Shown: positions 47,733-55,935 of the stretch, piece by piece
Position numbering within the stretch: the first letter of the stretch is position 1
How the letters are laid out: each line of letters starts with the position of its first letter
Assembly (NCBI RefSeq): GCF_030816115.1
Contig: NZ_JAUSXQ010000001.1
Span: forward strand, 930,001-994,000
Length of the DNA: 64,000 nucleotides
Source of the DNA: Chryseobacterium sp. W4I1
GTDB lineage: Bacteria > Bacteroidota > Bacteroidia > Flavobacteriales > Weeksellaceae
Reading direction: 5' to 3'
Translations under genes and position numbers: made by a program
Notes under the pieces: generated by a model
Told to the model about the DNA's origin: nothing
Database searches by the model: none
What the model saw: the letters and a program-made list of their open reading frames with translations, nothing else

Positions 47733-49313
47733 TTAATCGTGGATATTGTTATTCTTATTTTTAAGATAAATCAACCCGATGATTAAACAGACTGCAGCAA
47801 CTCCAATCGGGTACCAAAGTCCTTCCAGATACCAGGTTGGATGTCCTGCATCCTTTCCCTGAGTAACAAGGTAGGTTGCCACAGCCGGAAGTAATCCTCC
47901 GAACACGCCATTTCCAATATGATACGGTAAAGACATCGAGGTATATCGGATCCTTACCGGGAACATTTCAACCAGGAATGCTGCGATAGGGCCGTAAACC
48001 ATCGTTACAAAAATCACCTGAATGAACACCAGGAATACCAGATACCATCTTGTATCATTGCTTAAGGTAATTGATTTTGTTATTTTTGGTTCTTCCGCTT
48101 TTCCGTCTTTCATGACAGGACCGGCTGCAGACCAGTGTACAATACTGTCTTTTTTCATGAAAGTTCCGTCTGTAAACGTAGTTTCCTTGTGAAATGTAAT
48201 CAAGCTGTCCGATGCAATATCTTTATGAATGGCGGCAGTTCTCGTCTCTTTGATCCCGTCGTTTGCAACGGTTTTAGCTTCAATGTTTACACTTTTATAC
48301 ATGCTGTCGTAAATAGGCCTGTAGGCTAAAATGGCCACCAGCATACCTGTCATCATAATCGCTTTTCGTCCTATTTTATCCGAAAGCCAGCCGAAGAACA
48401 CGAAGAACGGTGTTCCCATTAACAATGCTGTAGCCATCATATAATCGACCTGCATCGAATCTATACTCATTACTTTTTGCAGGAAACTCATCGCATAGAA
48501 CTGTCCGGTATACCAGATAACTCCCTGTCCCATGGCAGCGCCGAACAGTGCCAATAAAACAAATTTGAAATTGAATTTATTCCCGAAGCTTTCTTTCAAC
48601 GGGTTTTTAGATGTTTTTCCTTCACTTTTAGCCTTTGCGAAAAGCGGAGATTCTTTCATGTTTTTTCTGATGAAATAAGATACTCCCACCATTAAAATTG
48701 AAATCCAGAACGGAACTCTCCATCCCCAGGAATCAAATTCTGCTGCAGATAGTGTGTTTTTAGTAATTAAAATCACAATTAATGAAATGAAAAGTCCTGC
48801 AGTGGCTGTAGTCTGAATCCATGAAGTCCAGTAGCCTCTTCTATGAGGTTGTGCATATTCTGCAACATAGGTCGCAGCGCCTCCGTATTCTCCTCCCAAT
48901 GCCAAACCTTGTAAAAGTCTTAAAATTAAAACTAAAACCGGCGCCATAAACCCAATGGTTTCGTATCCGGGAATACACCCGATCAGGAAAGTGGAGAATC
49001 CCATAATCAGCAAAGTAACAAGGAATGTGTATTTTCTGCCGATAATATCCCCCAATCTCCCAAAGAACAAAGCTCCGAAAGGTCTTACCACAAATCCGGC
49101 CGCAAAAGTAGCCAATGTAGATAAGAATGCAGCAGTAGGATTGTCGGCTGGGAAAAATTTGGTCGCTAGAACGATGGCTAAACTTCCAAAAATATAAAAG
49201 TCATACCATTCTATCAGAGTACCGAGTGATGAGGCGGTGATCACACTCCATATGGTGCGGTTTTTCTGCCGGTCGGTCATATTCTCGTAGTTTTCGTGGT
49301 GATTTTCACTCAT
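47733..49313 (-). CDS. MFS transporter, metabolite:H+ symporter (MHS) type
   Basis: This encodes 526 residues with 12 helices. SSLGTLIEWYDFYIFG, FGRLGDIIGRKYTF (motif A) and LQGLALGGEYGGAATYVAEY are hallmarks of the MHS branch that imports dicarboxylates, alpha-ketoglutarate, shikimate or proline/betaine with protons. Between helices 8 and 9 there is an insertion of about 80 residues, hydrophilic and Thr/Lys-rich (roughly 345-425), which the ordinary family members lack. It lies with a porin gene upstream and a small membrane protein gene downstream, all on the minus strand. An organic acid is the most likely substrate (inference). Confidence 0.9.
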   Translation of the reverse strand: MSENHHENYENMTDRQKNRTIWSVITASSLGTLIEWYDFYIFGSLAIVLATKFFPADNPTAAFLSTLATFAAGFVVRPFGALFFGRLGDIIGRKYTFLVTLLIMGFSTFLIGCIPGYETIGFMAPVLVLILRLLQGLALGGEYGGAATYVAEYAQPHRRGYWTSWIQTTATAGLFISLIVILITKNTLSAAEFDSWGWRVPFWISILMVGVSYFIRKNMKESPLFAKAKSEGKTSKNPLKESFGNKFNFKFVLLALFGAAMGQGVIWYTGQFYAMSFLQKVMSIDSMQVDYMMATALLMGTPFFVFFGWLSDKIGRKAIMMTGMLVAILAYRPIYDSMYKSVNIEAKTVANDGIKETRTAAIHKDIASDSLITFHKETTFTDGTFMKKDSIVHWSAAGPVMKDGKAEEPKITKSITLSNDTRWYLVFLVFIQVIFVTMVYGPIAAFLVEMFPVRIRYTSMSLPYHIGNGVFGGLLPAVATYLVTQGKDAGHPTWYLEGLWYPIGVAAVCLIIGLIYLKNKNNNIHD

Positions 49314-49363
49314 GTTGATTGATTTTGATGTTAATGGATTAAGATATTGAGTTCATCCTGTGT

Positions 49364-50743
49364 TTAAAGATAAATTTGAAACTGTACAATGAATTCGCCT
49401 TTTGAAGAAGGACTTTCCGTAGGACTTGTATAAACCGGTCTTGTGGAATATTGTGTAGTAATCTTTGCGTGATGTCCGTCTATGAACCAGTTGGCGCCCA
49501 CATCAAACTGTGAAGAAGATTTGTCGAATGCTTCAAAATTTTTGTAGGTATACGCCGCGAAAGGCTGTATTCTGATCTTTGGCTTTTCTGCCTGATTCGG
49601 AAGAAGTAAGCCAGCCTGAGCATAAACGATATTTCCCGTTCCGATCACTGGCTGTAGATTCCCGGGTCCTGCAATAGCTCTGTTTCCTGCAAAATTAGGA
49701 TCATTGGCTGCAATATTCATGGTTCCCAGATTTCTGACGTAGTTCGGCCCAAAGTTATAGTTGTAATATCCGGCATAGGCAGAAACGGCCATTTTATGTT
49801 TCGCATTTCCCAATGGGATATCTGCAAAAGCATCCACGGCTACGAGCGTGATATCATGTTTTTCAATATTGGAATTGATAGAAGTTCTGGTCCCGTCAGC
49901 CTGATGGTAAAAACCCGCACCTACATTGAATACTTTCTTTGTTCCCAAATAAGAGCCCACTTTGAAGGGGAGTGTATTGGATTCTTCATCCAAAAACTGG
50001 TATTCAACATAACCTGCTTTTGAAAAGCTGGGATTTCCATTATTGTCAACGGCTGCAGCTCTTGAAGGATCTGTAACATTGACAGGAACCAGATCTGTTG
50101 CAAAAGGTTTGTTTAAGCTGAAGCGGTATTCCAATTTACCATATTTTCCTTTAGCGAACATCCCGAGTTGTCTTGCAAATTGATCTGAATTGTCAATTAA
50201 TGGCCATGAGAAAATAGGAGAGTCTACAGTAAGGAAATTCAGTGTTGAAGCCATCGTCATACGGGAAAGTCCCATGTAGTAATGAAGCCCTGCTCCTAAA
50301 GATAAACTGAATTTTCCGGCTTCTCCAGGTAAAATAACTGCGTACTCATTCCAGGCATCATGAAAAAATAACTGCGGTTTCTTACCGTTTCCGTAACCTC
50401 CTGTTCCTGTGGTGCCTGTCGCTCCGCCATTAATAAAGGTCTGGTTATTGATCCCGAAATGAGCCAGGATCATATATCTTTTGGAGATCTGTGCATATAC
50501 TAAGGCGCGTAATCTTCTGTTTCCCAGACTCCAGGAGTTGTCGGAAGGTTCTCCACCAACCATACTTCCTGGATTCATTTGGGTATTTCTGAGCCAGAAC
50601 TGGTCCCATAATATGAATCTGATGTACTTATCTCCTTCCGGATTGAGATTTATTTTTAATCCGCCTCCGTAATCAGGAGAACCCTGTGAATATAAAGAAC
50701 TGCTTATTAAGGCTAATCCAATAAATGAAAGTAATTTCTTCAT
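49364..50743 (-). CDS. Outer-membrane porin
   Basis: This encodes 459 residues with signal peptide MKKLLSFIGLALISSSLYSQ. The mature protein is an amphipathic beta-barrel: many alternating aromatic strands (RFILWDQFWLRNTQ, YEVE-like turns, GANWFIDGHHAKITTQY) and a C-terminal aromatic-rich strand ending QFQIYL. It resembles phosphate-selective-porin (OprP/OprO)-like barrels of Bacteroidetes. Directly upstream of the MHS transporter, it would provide outer-membrane passage for the same solute (inference). Confidence 0.85.
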   Translation of the reverse strand: MKKLLSFIGLALISSSLYSQGSPDYGGGLKINLNPEGDKYIRFILWDQFWLRNTQMNPGSMVGGEPSDNSWSLGNRRLRALVYAQISKRYMILAHFGINNQTFINGGATGTTGTGGYGNGKKPQLFFHDAWNEYAVILPGEAGKFSLSLGAGLHYYMGLSRMTMASTLNFLTVDSPIFSWPLIDNSDQFARQLGMFAKGKYGKLEYRFSLNKPFATDLVPVNVTDPSRAAAVDNNGNPSFSKAGYVEYQFLDEESNTLPFKVGSYLGTKKVFNVGAGFYHQADGTRTSINSNIEKHDITLVAVDAFADIPLGNAKHKMAVSAYAGYYNYNFGPNYVRNLGTMNIAANDPNFAGNRAIAGPGNLQPVIGTGNIVYAQAGLLLPNQAEKPKIRIQPFAAYTYKNFEAFDKSSSQFDVGANWFIDGHHAKITTQYSTRPVYTSPTESPSSKGEFIVQFQIYL

Positions 50744-51072
50744 AAATTATCAATTTTTGGCGTTATTTTTTGTGAAAGCCAAATTGTAATTAATAATTTA
50801 TTTACAAAAATTTAATATATATTAGTGGTAATAGTATAGTTTTATTGTAACTGACTGGTTTTTAGATTTGAGTTTCGAGTTACAGGTTGAGTTGGAGGGC
50901 TTGAGAGTCTGAGAGTCTGAGTGTTAGAGAGTAAATGAGTCTAAGATGATTGCTAGTTGGATCTTGGCTAACAAGGGGGAAATATCTGGTTGCTGAGGTC
51001 CTTGAGCTACAACTATATCTGATGTCTTGCATCTTGCATCTTGGTTCTTGGTTCTTGGTTCTTGACTCTTCT
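50744..51072. repeat. Gene-free region with dispersed word repeats
   Basis: The left 110 bases are AT-rich and probably hold the porin promoter (minus strand). From about 50867 to 50945 there are short-period words (TTGAGTTTCGAGTTACAGGTTGAG, GAGAGTCTGAGAGTCTGAG). From 51009 to 51063 CTGATGTCTTGCATCTTGCATCTT leads into three tandem GGTTCTT heptamers, the same array as at 25629-25661. No credible coding frame is present. Confidence 0.65.
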
Positions 51073-51489
51073 CTACTTCTTAAATCTCTCCCATTTAATC
51101 AGCATATACTTATCCGCAAACTGAGTAATGATAAGACCTGAATTTTTGATGTTGTCTTCCTTGGCAATGTATTCAATCAATTCATTCTGTTTTAGGATTT
51201 TATAAACTGGATGGAATTCAGAATGGGGCGGCCTTGTGATGTTATATTTCTTGATCCAGGAGCTGATGGTAACGTGAGAAACGCCGATAATTCTTTCTAT
51301 TTCTCTGAAACTTAAACCTTCGAGATACAGCTGAAGAGCTTTGGTAACATAATAATCATCGATCTGTTTCCCTATTTTTTTGACGGTGAAATAATACTTG
51401 CAGTCTTTACAGAGAAAACGCTGTTTTTCATTAATAATTCCGCTTTTTACAATGGTACTTCCATTGCATTTCGGGCACTTATTTTCCAT
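51073..51489 (-). CDS. InsA-like zinc-ribbon/helix-turn-helix protein
   Basis: This encodes 138 residues. Cys5-x2-Cys8 and Cys27-x2-Cys30 (CPKC and CKDC) form a zinc ribbon like that of IS1 InsA. Residues 48-82 form a helix-turn-helix (LEGLSFREIERIIGVSHVTISSWIKKY). No InsB/DDE part, no terminal inverted repeats and no target duplication are seen, so it is not a complete insertion sequence. It is transcribed divergently from the arginine genes across a 159-base gap with two direct repeats near its own start. A domesticated DNA-binding regulator is the likeliest reading (inference). Confidence 0.82.
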   Translation of the reverse strand: MENKCPKCNGSTIVKSGIINEKQRFLCKDCKYYFTVKKIGKQIDDYYVTKALQLYLEGLSFREIERIIGVSHVTISSWIKKYNITRPPHSEFHPVYKILKQNELIEYIAKEDNIKNSGLIITQFADKYMLIKWERFKK

Positions 51490-51499
51490 AACTATATGT

Positions 51500-51530
51500 T
51501 TTTAGCAAATATATAATAATTTAGCAAAAT
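51500..51530. promoter_or_regulatory. Direct-repeat operator candidate in the arg divergent region
   Basis: TTTAGCAAAT (51501-51510) and TTTAGCAAAA (51520-51529) are direct repeats with a 19-base period, about two helical turns. They lie just upstream of the InsA-like gene and between it and the arg promoter. A binding site for that protein is plausible but not shown. Confidence 0.4.
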
Positions 51531-51596
51531 TATATTTTATTACAAAGATAAAACTACCTGTTTAATTCTGTAAATCAAAAAAAATATCTTTTTAAT

Positions 51597-51628
51597 TTGG
51601 TTTTTAAAGTTATTATGTTTTAAATTTG
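51597..51628 (+). promoter_or_regulatory. Arginine cluster promoter
   Basis: TTG at 51597-51599, 21 bases, then TAAATTTG at 51621-51628 gives a good match to the Bacteroidetes TTG/TAnnTTTG promoter. The first arg-cluster ATG is 20 bases downstream. Confidence 0.68.
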
Positions 51629-51648
51629 CCAAAAAATTAGGTAAATAA

Positions 51649-52254
51649 ATGGAAATAAAAATTTCCTCATGCGAACATCTCATGTATGTAAATGAAATAC
51701 AGCAGGAAATGTATGATTCAGCACAGCGCAGGGGAACGGGGATTGCAAAACGATCCATTGAATATTTAACGAAAAAGATTTCAGAAGGTAACGCTGTGGT
51801 TGCCACTGAAAATGGCGAATGGGTGGGATTCTGTTATATTGAGACCTGGTCACACGGTCAGTTTGTAGCCAATTCCGGACTTATTGTATCCCCGAATTAC
51901 AGGAATAGAGGAGTAGCCACTTTGATTAAGAATAAAGTTTTCCAGTTATCTAGACAAAAATATCCGAATGCCAAAATATTTGGATTGACTACAGGACTTG
52001 CCGTGATGAAAATCAATAGTGATCTTGGCTATAAACCGGTCATCTATTCTGAACTGACTCAGGATGAAGAGTTTTGGAGCGGGTGTAAGAACTGTGTGAA
52101 CTATGAAATTTTAATGAAAAAGGAACGCAAAAACTGTCTGTGTACAGCAATGCTTTTCGTTCCTGAAAATAATAATAAAGTAAACGGGACTGAAATTCAG
52201 CAGTCCGAAATTGATGAGTACAATGGAGAAAAAGAAAGTCGTCTTAGCGTTTAG
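51649..52254 (+). CDS. GNAT acetyltransferase, probable first arginine enzyme
   Basis: This encodes 201 residues. The GNAT fold shows in SGLIVSPNYRNRGVATLIKNKVF (acetyl-CoA loop RNRGVA) and a C-terminal CKNC-x-NYEILMKKERKNCLC cysteine-rich segment. It is the first gene of the arginine cluster and overlaps argG, while no bifunctional ArgJ or classical ArgA is visible here. I infer that it makes the N-acyl-glutamate (acetyl or succinyl) that starts the pathway. The reaction and acyl donor need testing. Confidence 0.8.
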   Translation: MEIKISSCEHLMYVNEIQQEMYDSAQRRGTGIAKRSIEYLTKKISEGNAVVATENGEWVGFCYIETWSHGQFVANSGLIVSPNYRNRGVATLIKNKVFQLSRQKYPNAKIFGLTTGLAVMKINSDLGYKPVIYSELTQDEEFWSGCKNCVNYEILMKKERKNCLCTAMLFVPENNNKVNGTEIQQSEIDEYNGEKESRLSV

Positions 52255-53416
52255 CGGAGGTTTAGATACCTCTTACTGTGCTAAATATCTTAGTGAAACA
52301 CTAGGATATGAAGTGTATGCAGTGACTGTAAATACCGGAGGTTTTTCTAAAGAAGAAGAAAAAGAACTGGAGAAAAAAGCCTTCAATCTGGGGGTGAAAG
52401 AATACAGGTGCGTTGATGCTCAGGAAGATTATTACAATTCTTGTGTAAAGTATCTGATCTTCGGAAATGTGCTGAAAAACAATACCTATCCTTTATCTGT
52501 GAGTGCAGAACGTACGGTTCAGGCACAGGAAATTGCAAAATATGCTATTGAAACCGGTGCGGATGCTATTGCCCACGGAAGTACAGGAGCCGGAAATGAT
52601 CAAGTCCGTTTTGATTTGATTTTCCAGGTAATGTGTCCGGAAGTCGAGATTATCACGCCAATCCGTGATATGAACCTTTCCCGTGAAAAAGAAATTGAAT
52701 TCCTGAAAAACCACGGGTATGAAATGGAGTTCCATAAAGCACAATATTCTGTGAACAAAGGACTGTGGGGAACCTCTGTAGGAGGAAAAGAAACGTTGAC
52801 ATCAAGAAACTCTCTTCCCGAAGAAGCTTTTCCATCACAAATTAAAGAAACCCAGCCTTCAGAATTGGAAATTGAATTTAAAAATGGCGAGGTTATAGCG
52901 GTAAACGGAGAAAGTTTTGAACATTCCGTGAAGGCAATTCAAAAAATTGAAAAACTGGCTTCCGCTTACGGAATCGGTCGTGATATTCACGTTGGAGATA
53001 CCATTGTGGGGATTAAAGGGAGAGTAGGATTTGAAGCGGCGGCAGCATCCGTGATTATCAAGGCGCACCATTTATTGGAAAAACATACGCTTTCAAAATA
53101 TCAGCAGATGATGAAGTCCCAGCTTTCCGATTGGTATGGAAACTGGCTTCATGAAGCATTATTCCTGGATCCTGTGATGAGAAATATTGAATCTTTCTTA
53201 ATAGATTCTCAGGAAACAGTCAGCGGAAAAGTATTTGTAACCCTTCATCCATATAGGTTTATTTTAAACGGAATTGAATCCAAACATGATCTTATGTCCG
53301 ATAAATTCGGAAGCTACGGTGAAGCCAACAGAGCCTGGACAGGAGATGATGTAAAAGGATATACAAAAATTGTAAGCAATTCCTTAAATATATACCACCA
53401 GATCAATTCAAAATAA
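52223..53416 (+). CDS. argG: Argininosuccinate synthase
   Basis: ArgG condenses citrulline and aspartate with ATP to argininosuccinate. The frame could begin at 52214, but ATG 52223 yields the standard MEKKKVVLAFSGGLDTSYC, the ATP pyrophosphatase P-loop (AFSGGLDTS). Further motifs are GSTGAGNDQVRFD and ITPIRDMNLSREKEI. Length is 397 residues, normal for the family. The start lies inside the GNAT gene (about 30 bases overlap), so expression is probably translationally coupled. Confidence 0.96.
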   Translation: MEKKKVVLAFSGGLDTSYCAKYLSETLGYEVYAVTVNTGGFSKEEEKELEKKAFNLGVKEYRCVDAQEDYYNSCVKYLIFGNVLKNNTYPLSVSAERTVQAQEIAKYAIETGADAIAHGSTGAGNDQVRFDLIFQVMCPEVEIITPIRDMNLSREKEIEFLKNHGYEMEFHKAQYSVNKGLWGTSVGGKETLTSRNSLPEEAFPSQIKETQPSELEIEFKNGEVIAVNGESFEHSVKAIQKIEKLASAYGIGRDIHVGDTIVGIKGRVGFEAAAASVIIKAHHLLEKHTLSKYQQMMKSQLSDWYGNWLHEALFLDPVMRNIESFLIDSQETVSGKVFVTLHPYRFILNGIESKHDLMSDKFGSYGEANRAWTGDDVKGYTKIVSNSLNIYHQINSK

Positions 53417-53479
53417 AGAGTTCCAACGGAACAATTTAACCAGAGAGAGGATAAAATCCTGTCAGCCAAAAAAATAAAA

Positions 53480-54442
53480 ATGAAAAAAGTAGGAATTGTA
53501 GGCGCCAACGGCTACACAGGAAGCGAATTAGTCCGTGTGCTGGCTTTTCATCCTAATGTGACATTGAGTTTTTTATATAGCCGTTCCAATTCGGGGACAA
53601 AAATTTCAGATTTGTACCCGGATTTAACGGCAGTCTGTGAGCAGGTTTTAACGGATGAATCGAAAGAGGTGGATATTTTATTTTTGTGTCTTCCTCATAA
53701 AGAAAGTCAGAACTGGCTTACTGCAAACCCTGTAAAAGATGAAACTTTAGTCATTGATTTAGGGAATGATTTCCGTCTGGATGGAAGTTTTGGAAAAAGA
53801 AATTTTATCTACGGACTTCCTGAAATCAATAAAAAAAATCTGGAGGGAGCAAAAAGCATTGCCAATCCGGGATGTTTTGCAACGGCGATTCAATTGGCCC
53901 TTCTTCCATTAGCAGAAAAAGGTTTGTTGAATGAGGTGTACACAACGGGTATTACAGGTTCAACAGGTGCAGGGCAGTCTTTACAGGCAACGACCCATTT
54001 CACCTGGAGGAACGATAATATTTCGGCGTACAAAACGCTGACACATCAGCATGTGGATGAGATTTTACAGCAGTTAGTTTCGTTTACTCATAAAGATATC
54101 AGTCTAAATTTTGTTCCATGGAGAGGAGATTTTGCAAGAGGAATTTTTACAAGTTCCACAGTGAAAACAGATTTGGCACTTTCAGATATCGTTCAGTTGT
54201 ATCAGGGGTTTTATGAAGAGGAGCCTTTTGTAAAGGTAAGTGAAAATGCAATTGATTTAAAGCAGGTTGTCAATACCAATCGCTGTGTGATTCATATAGA
54301 AAAGAGTGGGAATGTAGCGGTTATTCACTCAGCGATTGACAATTTGTTGAAGGGTGCCTCCGGACAGGCGGTACAAAACATGAATATAGCGATGGGCTGG
54401 GAAGAAAATCTGGGGCTGAACTTAAAACCGGTAGCATTTTGA
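53480..54442 (+). CDS. argC: N-acetyl-gamma-glutamyl-phosphate reductase
   Basis: ArgC reduces the N-acyl-glutamyl phosphate to the semialdehyde with NADPH. The 320-residue protein has the Rossmann start VGIVGANGYTGSELVR, catalytic Cys132 in ANPGCFATAI, and the TGITGSTGAGQSL segment. It follows argG by 63 bases and is separated from argD by a 307-base repeat region. Confidence 0.96.
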   Translation: MKKVGIVGANGYTGSELVRVLAFHPNVTLSFLYSRSNSGTKISDLYPDLTAVCEQVLTDESKEVDILFLCLPHKESQNWLTANPVKDETLVIDLGNDFRLDGSFGKRNFIYGLPEINKKNLEGAKSIANPGCFATAIQLALLPLAEKGLLNEVYTTGITGSTGAGQSLQATTHFTWRNDNISAYKTLTHQHVDEILQQLVSFTHKDISLNFVPWRGDFARGIFTSSTVKTDLALSDIVQLYQGFYEEEPFVKVSENAIDLKQVVNTNRCVIHIEKSGNVAVIHSAIDNLLKGASGQAVQNMNIAMGWEENLGLNLKPVAF

Positions 54443-54749
54443 AAAGGCGAATGGTTAATAAGGTGAATAGTCAATAAGTCAATTGAGAATTGAAAAACCG
54501 AAATATTCGACTTAGGAAAATGGAGCGTTAAGAAAATTAATTCTATGAACGTTAAGAAAATTCTACTGTTCGAAGCGCGACAAAAATGTTGAACCGAAAA
54601 ACAAATGCCGAATTCGCGCAAGTTTTAGAATTTTTAGAGAATAGAAATAATTTTTAGCGGAAGTTTCCAGGTCTTGAACTTTTGTTTCTTTTGTTTGACG
54701 ACGTCGAATCTTCGATTTCAAGACAAAAGAAATTAATTAAAACAAAAAA
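54443..54749. repeat. Structured gene-free insertion between argC and argD
   Basis: It contains a direct repeat CGTTAAGAAAATT (54526 and 54550). It has an imperfect inverted repeat of about 25 bases (54555-54580 against 54614-54635, sharing TCGCGC and TAGAATTTT). It also has a hairpin with GTCTTGAA (54671-54678) pairing TTCAAGAC (54717-54724), and overlapping TTTCTTTTGT (54685-54694) pairing ACAAAAGAAA (54723-54732). No gene is credible. It looks like a dispersed intergenic element within an operon. Confidence 0.6.
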
Positions 54750-55889
54750 ATGAATTTATTCAACGTATATCCATTATTCAACATAAATCCTGTAAAAGCT
54801 CAGGGTTCATTCCTTTGGGATGATAAAGGTGAAAAATATCTTGATTTCTATGGAGGTCACGCAGTGATTTCTATCGGACACAATCATCCGCATTATCAGA
54901 CTCAATTAAAAGAACAGCTGGAGAAAATTTCTTTCTATTCAAACTCGGTTCAGAATGAATTACAGACTGAGCTGGCTGAGAAATTAGGAAAACTTTCAGG
55001 GTATGAAAATTACAATCTTTTCCTGTGCAATTCAGGAGCTGAAGCTAATGAAAATGCATTGAAGCTGGCGTCTTTCCATAACGGGAAAACTAAAGTGCTC
55101 TATTTCTCAGGATCTTTTCACGGAAGAACTTCTGCGGCGGTTTCTGTAACCGATAATCCAAAAATTGTCGCTCCGGTTAATTTCTCTGAACGGTTTATTA
55201 AATCCGAATGGAACAATATCCAACAGCTTGAAGAAATCTTTGAAGCACAAGGAAGTGAAATTTCATCTGTTATCATTGAGGGAATTCAAGGAGTAGGTGG
55301 AATTATGATTCCGACAGCAGAATTCCTGTCCAAAATTAAAGAATTGTGTGAAAAATATGATGCAGCCTTAATTCTTGATGAAGTTCAGTCAGGGTACGGA
55401 AGAAGCGGTTATTTCTTTGCCCATCAGGAATTTGGAGTTGAACCGGACATTATCACTACGGCAAAAGGAATGGGAAATGGTTTCCCGATCGGAGGTGTTT
55501 TGATTCATCCGAAATTTCAGGCAAGCAATGGTTTGCTGGGAACAACATTCGGAGGAAATCACTTGGCCTGTGCAGCGGCAATCGCAGTTCTGGATGTGAT
55601 GAAGGACGAAAATCTTATGGCAAATGCTCAGAAAATGGGTGATTATATTGAAAATGAAATTAAAGATTTTCCACATATTAAATCCATCCGTAGGAAAGGA
55701 TTAATGATTGGCGTAGAGCTGGATCAGGACTGTTCAGAAGTGAGGAAAAGCCTATTGTACGATCATCAAATTTTTACAGGAAATTCCAATGACAAAAATG
55801 TATTGAGGATCCTTCCGGCTCTAAATATCGGCAAAGAAGAAACAGATCTTTTTGTCAGTGCTTTAAAAGTAGTTTTAGATAAGGTTTAA
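54750..55889 (+). CDS. argD: Acetylornithine (or succinylornithine) aminotransferase
   Basis: This class III PLP enzyme converts the N-acyl-glutamate semialdehyde to N-acyl-ornithine with glutamate as donor. The 379-residue protein has LFLCNSGAEANENALKLA, Asp210 in ALILDEVQSGYGRSG, and the PLP lysine Lys239 in TTAKGMGNGFPIGG. Length and motifs are standard. Whether it prefers acetyl or succinyl substrates is open (see the next gene). Confidence 0.94.
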   Translation: MNLFNVYPLFNINPVKAQGSFLWDDKGEKYLDFYGGHAVISIGHNHPHYQTQLKEQLEKISFYSNSVQNELQTELAEKLGKLSGYENYNLFLCNSGAEANENALKLASFHNGKTKVLYFSGSFHGRTSAAVSVTDNPKIVAPVNFSERFIKSEWNNIQQLEEIFEAQGSEISSVIIEGIQGVGGIMIPTAEFLSKIKELCEKYDAALILDEVQSGYGRSGYFFAHQEFGVEPDIITTAKGMGNGFPIGGVLIHPKFQASNGLLGTTFGGNHLACAAAIAVLDVMKDENLMANAQKMGDYIENEIKDFPHIKSIRRKGLMIGVELDQDCSEVRKSLLYDHQIFTGNSNDKNVLRILPALNIGKEETDLFVSALKVVLDKV

Positions 55890-55935
55890 ACCACAAATGG
55901 GGTTAAGATTATCACCATTAATTAAAAATCATCAA

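Noticed and set aside
50950..51141. Short plus-strand coding frame across the word-repeat region
   Set aside because: It is built from repeated GGTTCTT and GAGTCT words, overlaps the InsA-like gene and has no start signal.
51073..51489. Complete IS1-family insertion sequence
   Set aside because: Only an InsA-like part exists; there is no InsB catalytic frame, no terminal inverted repeats and no target duplication around it.
54325..54621. Minus-strand frame over the argC end and following gap
   Set aside because: It overlaps a certain gene on the other strand and the repeat block, and has no recognisable domain.
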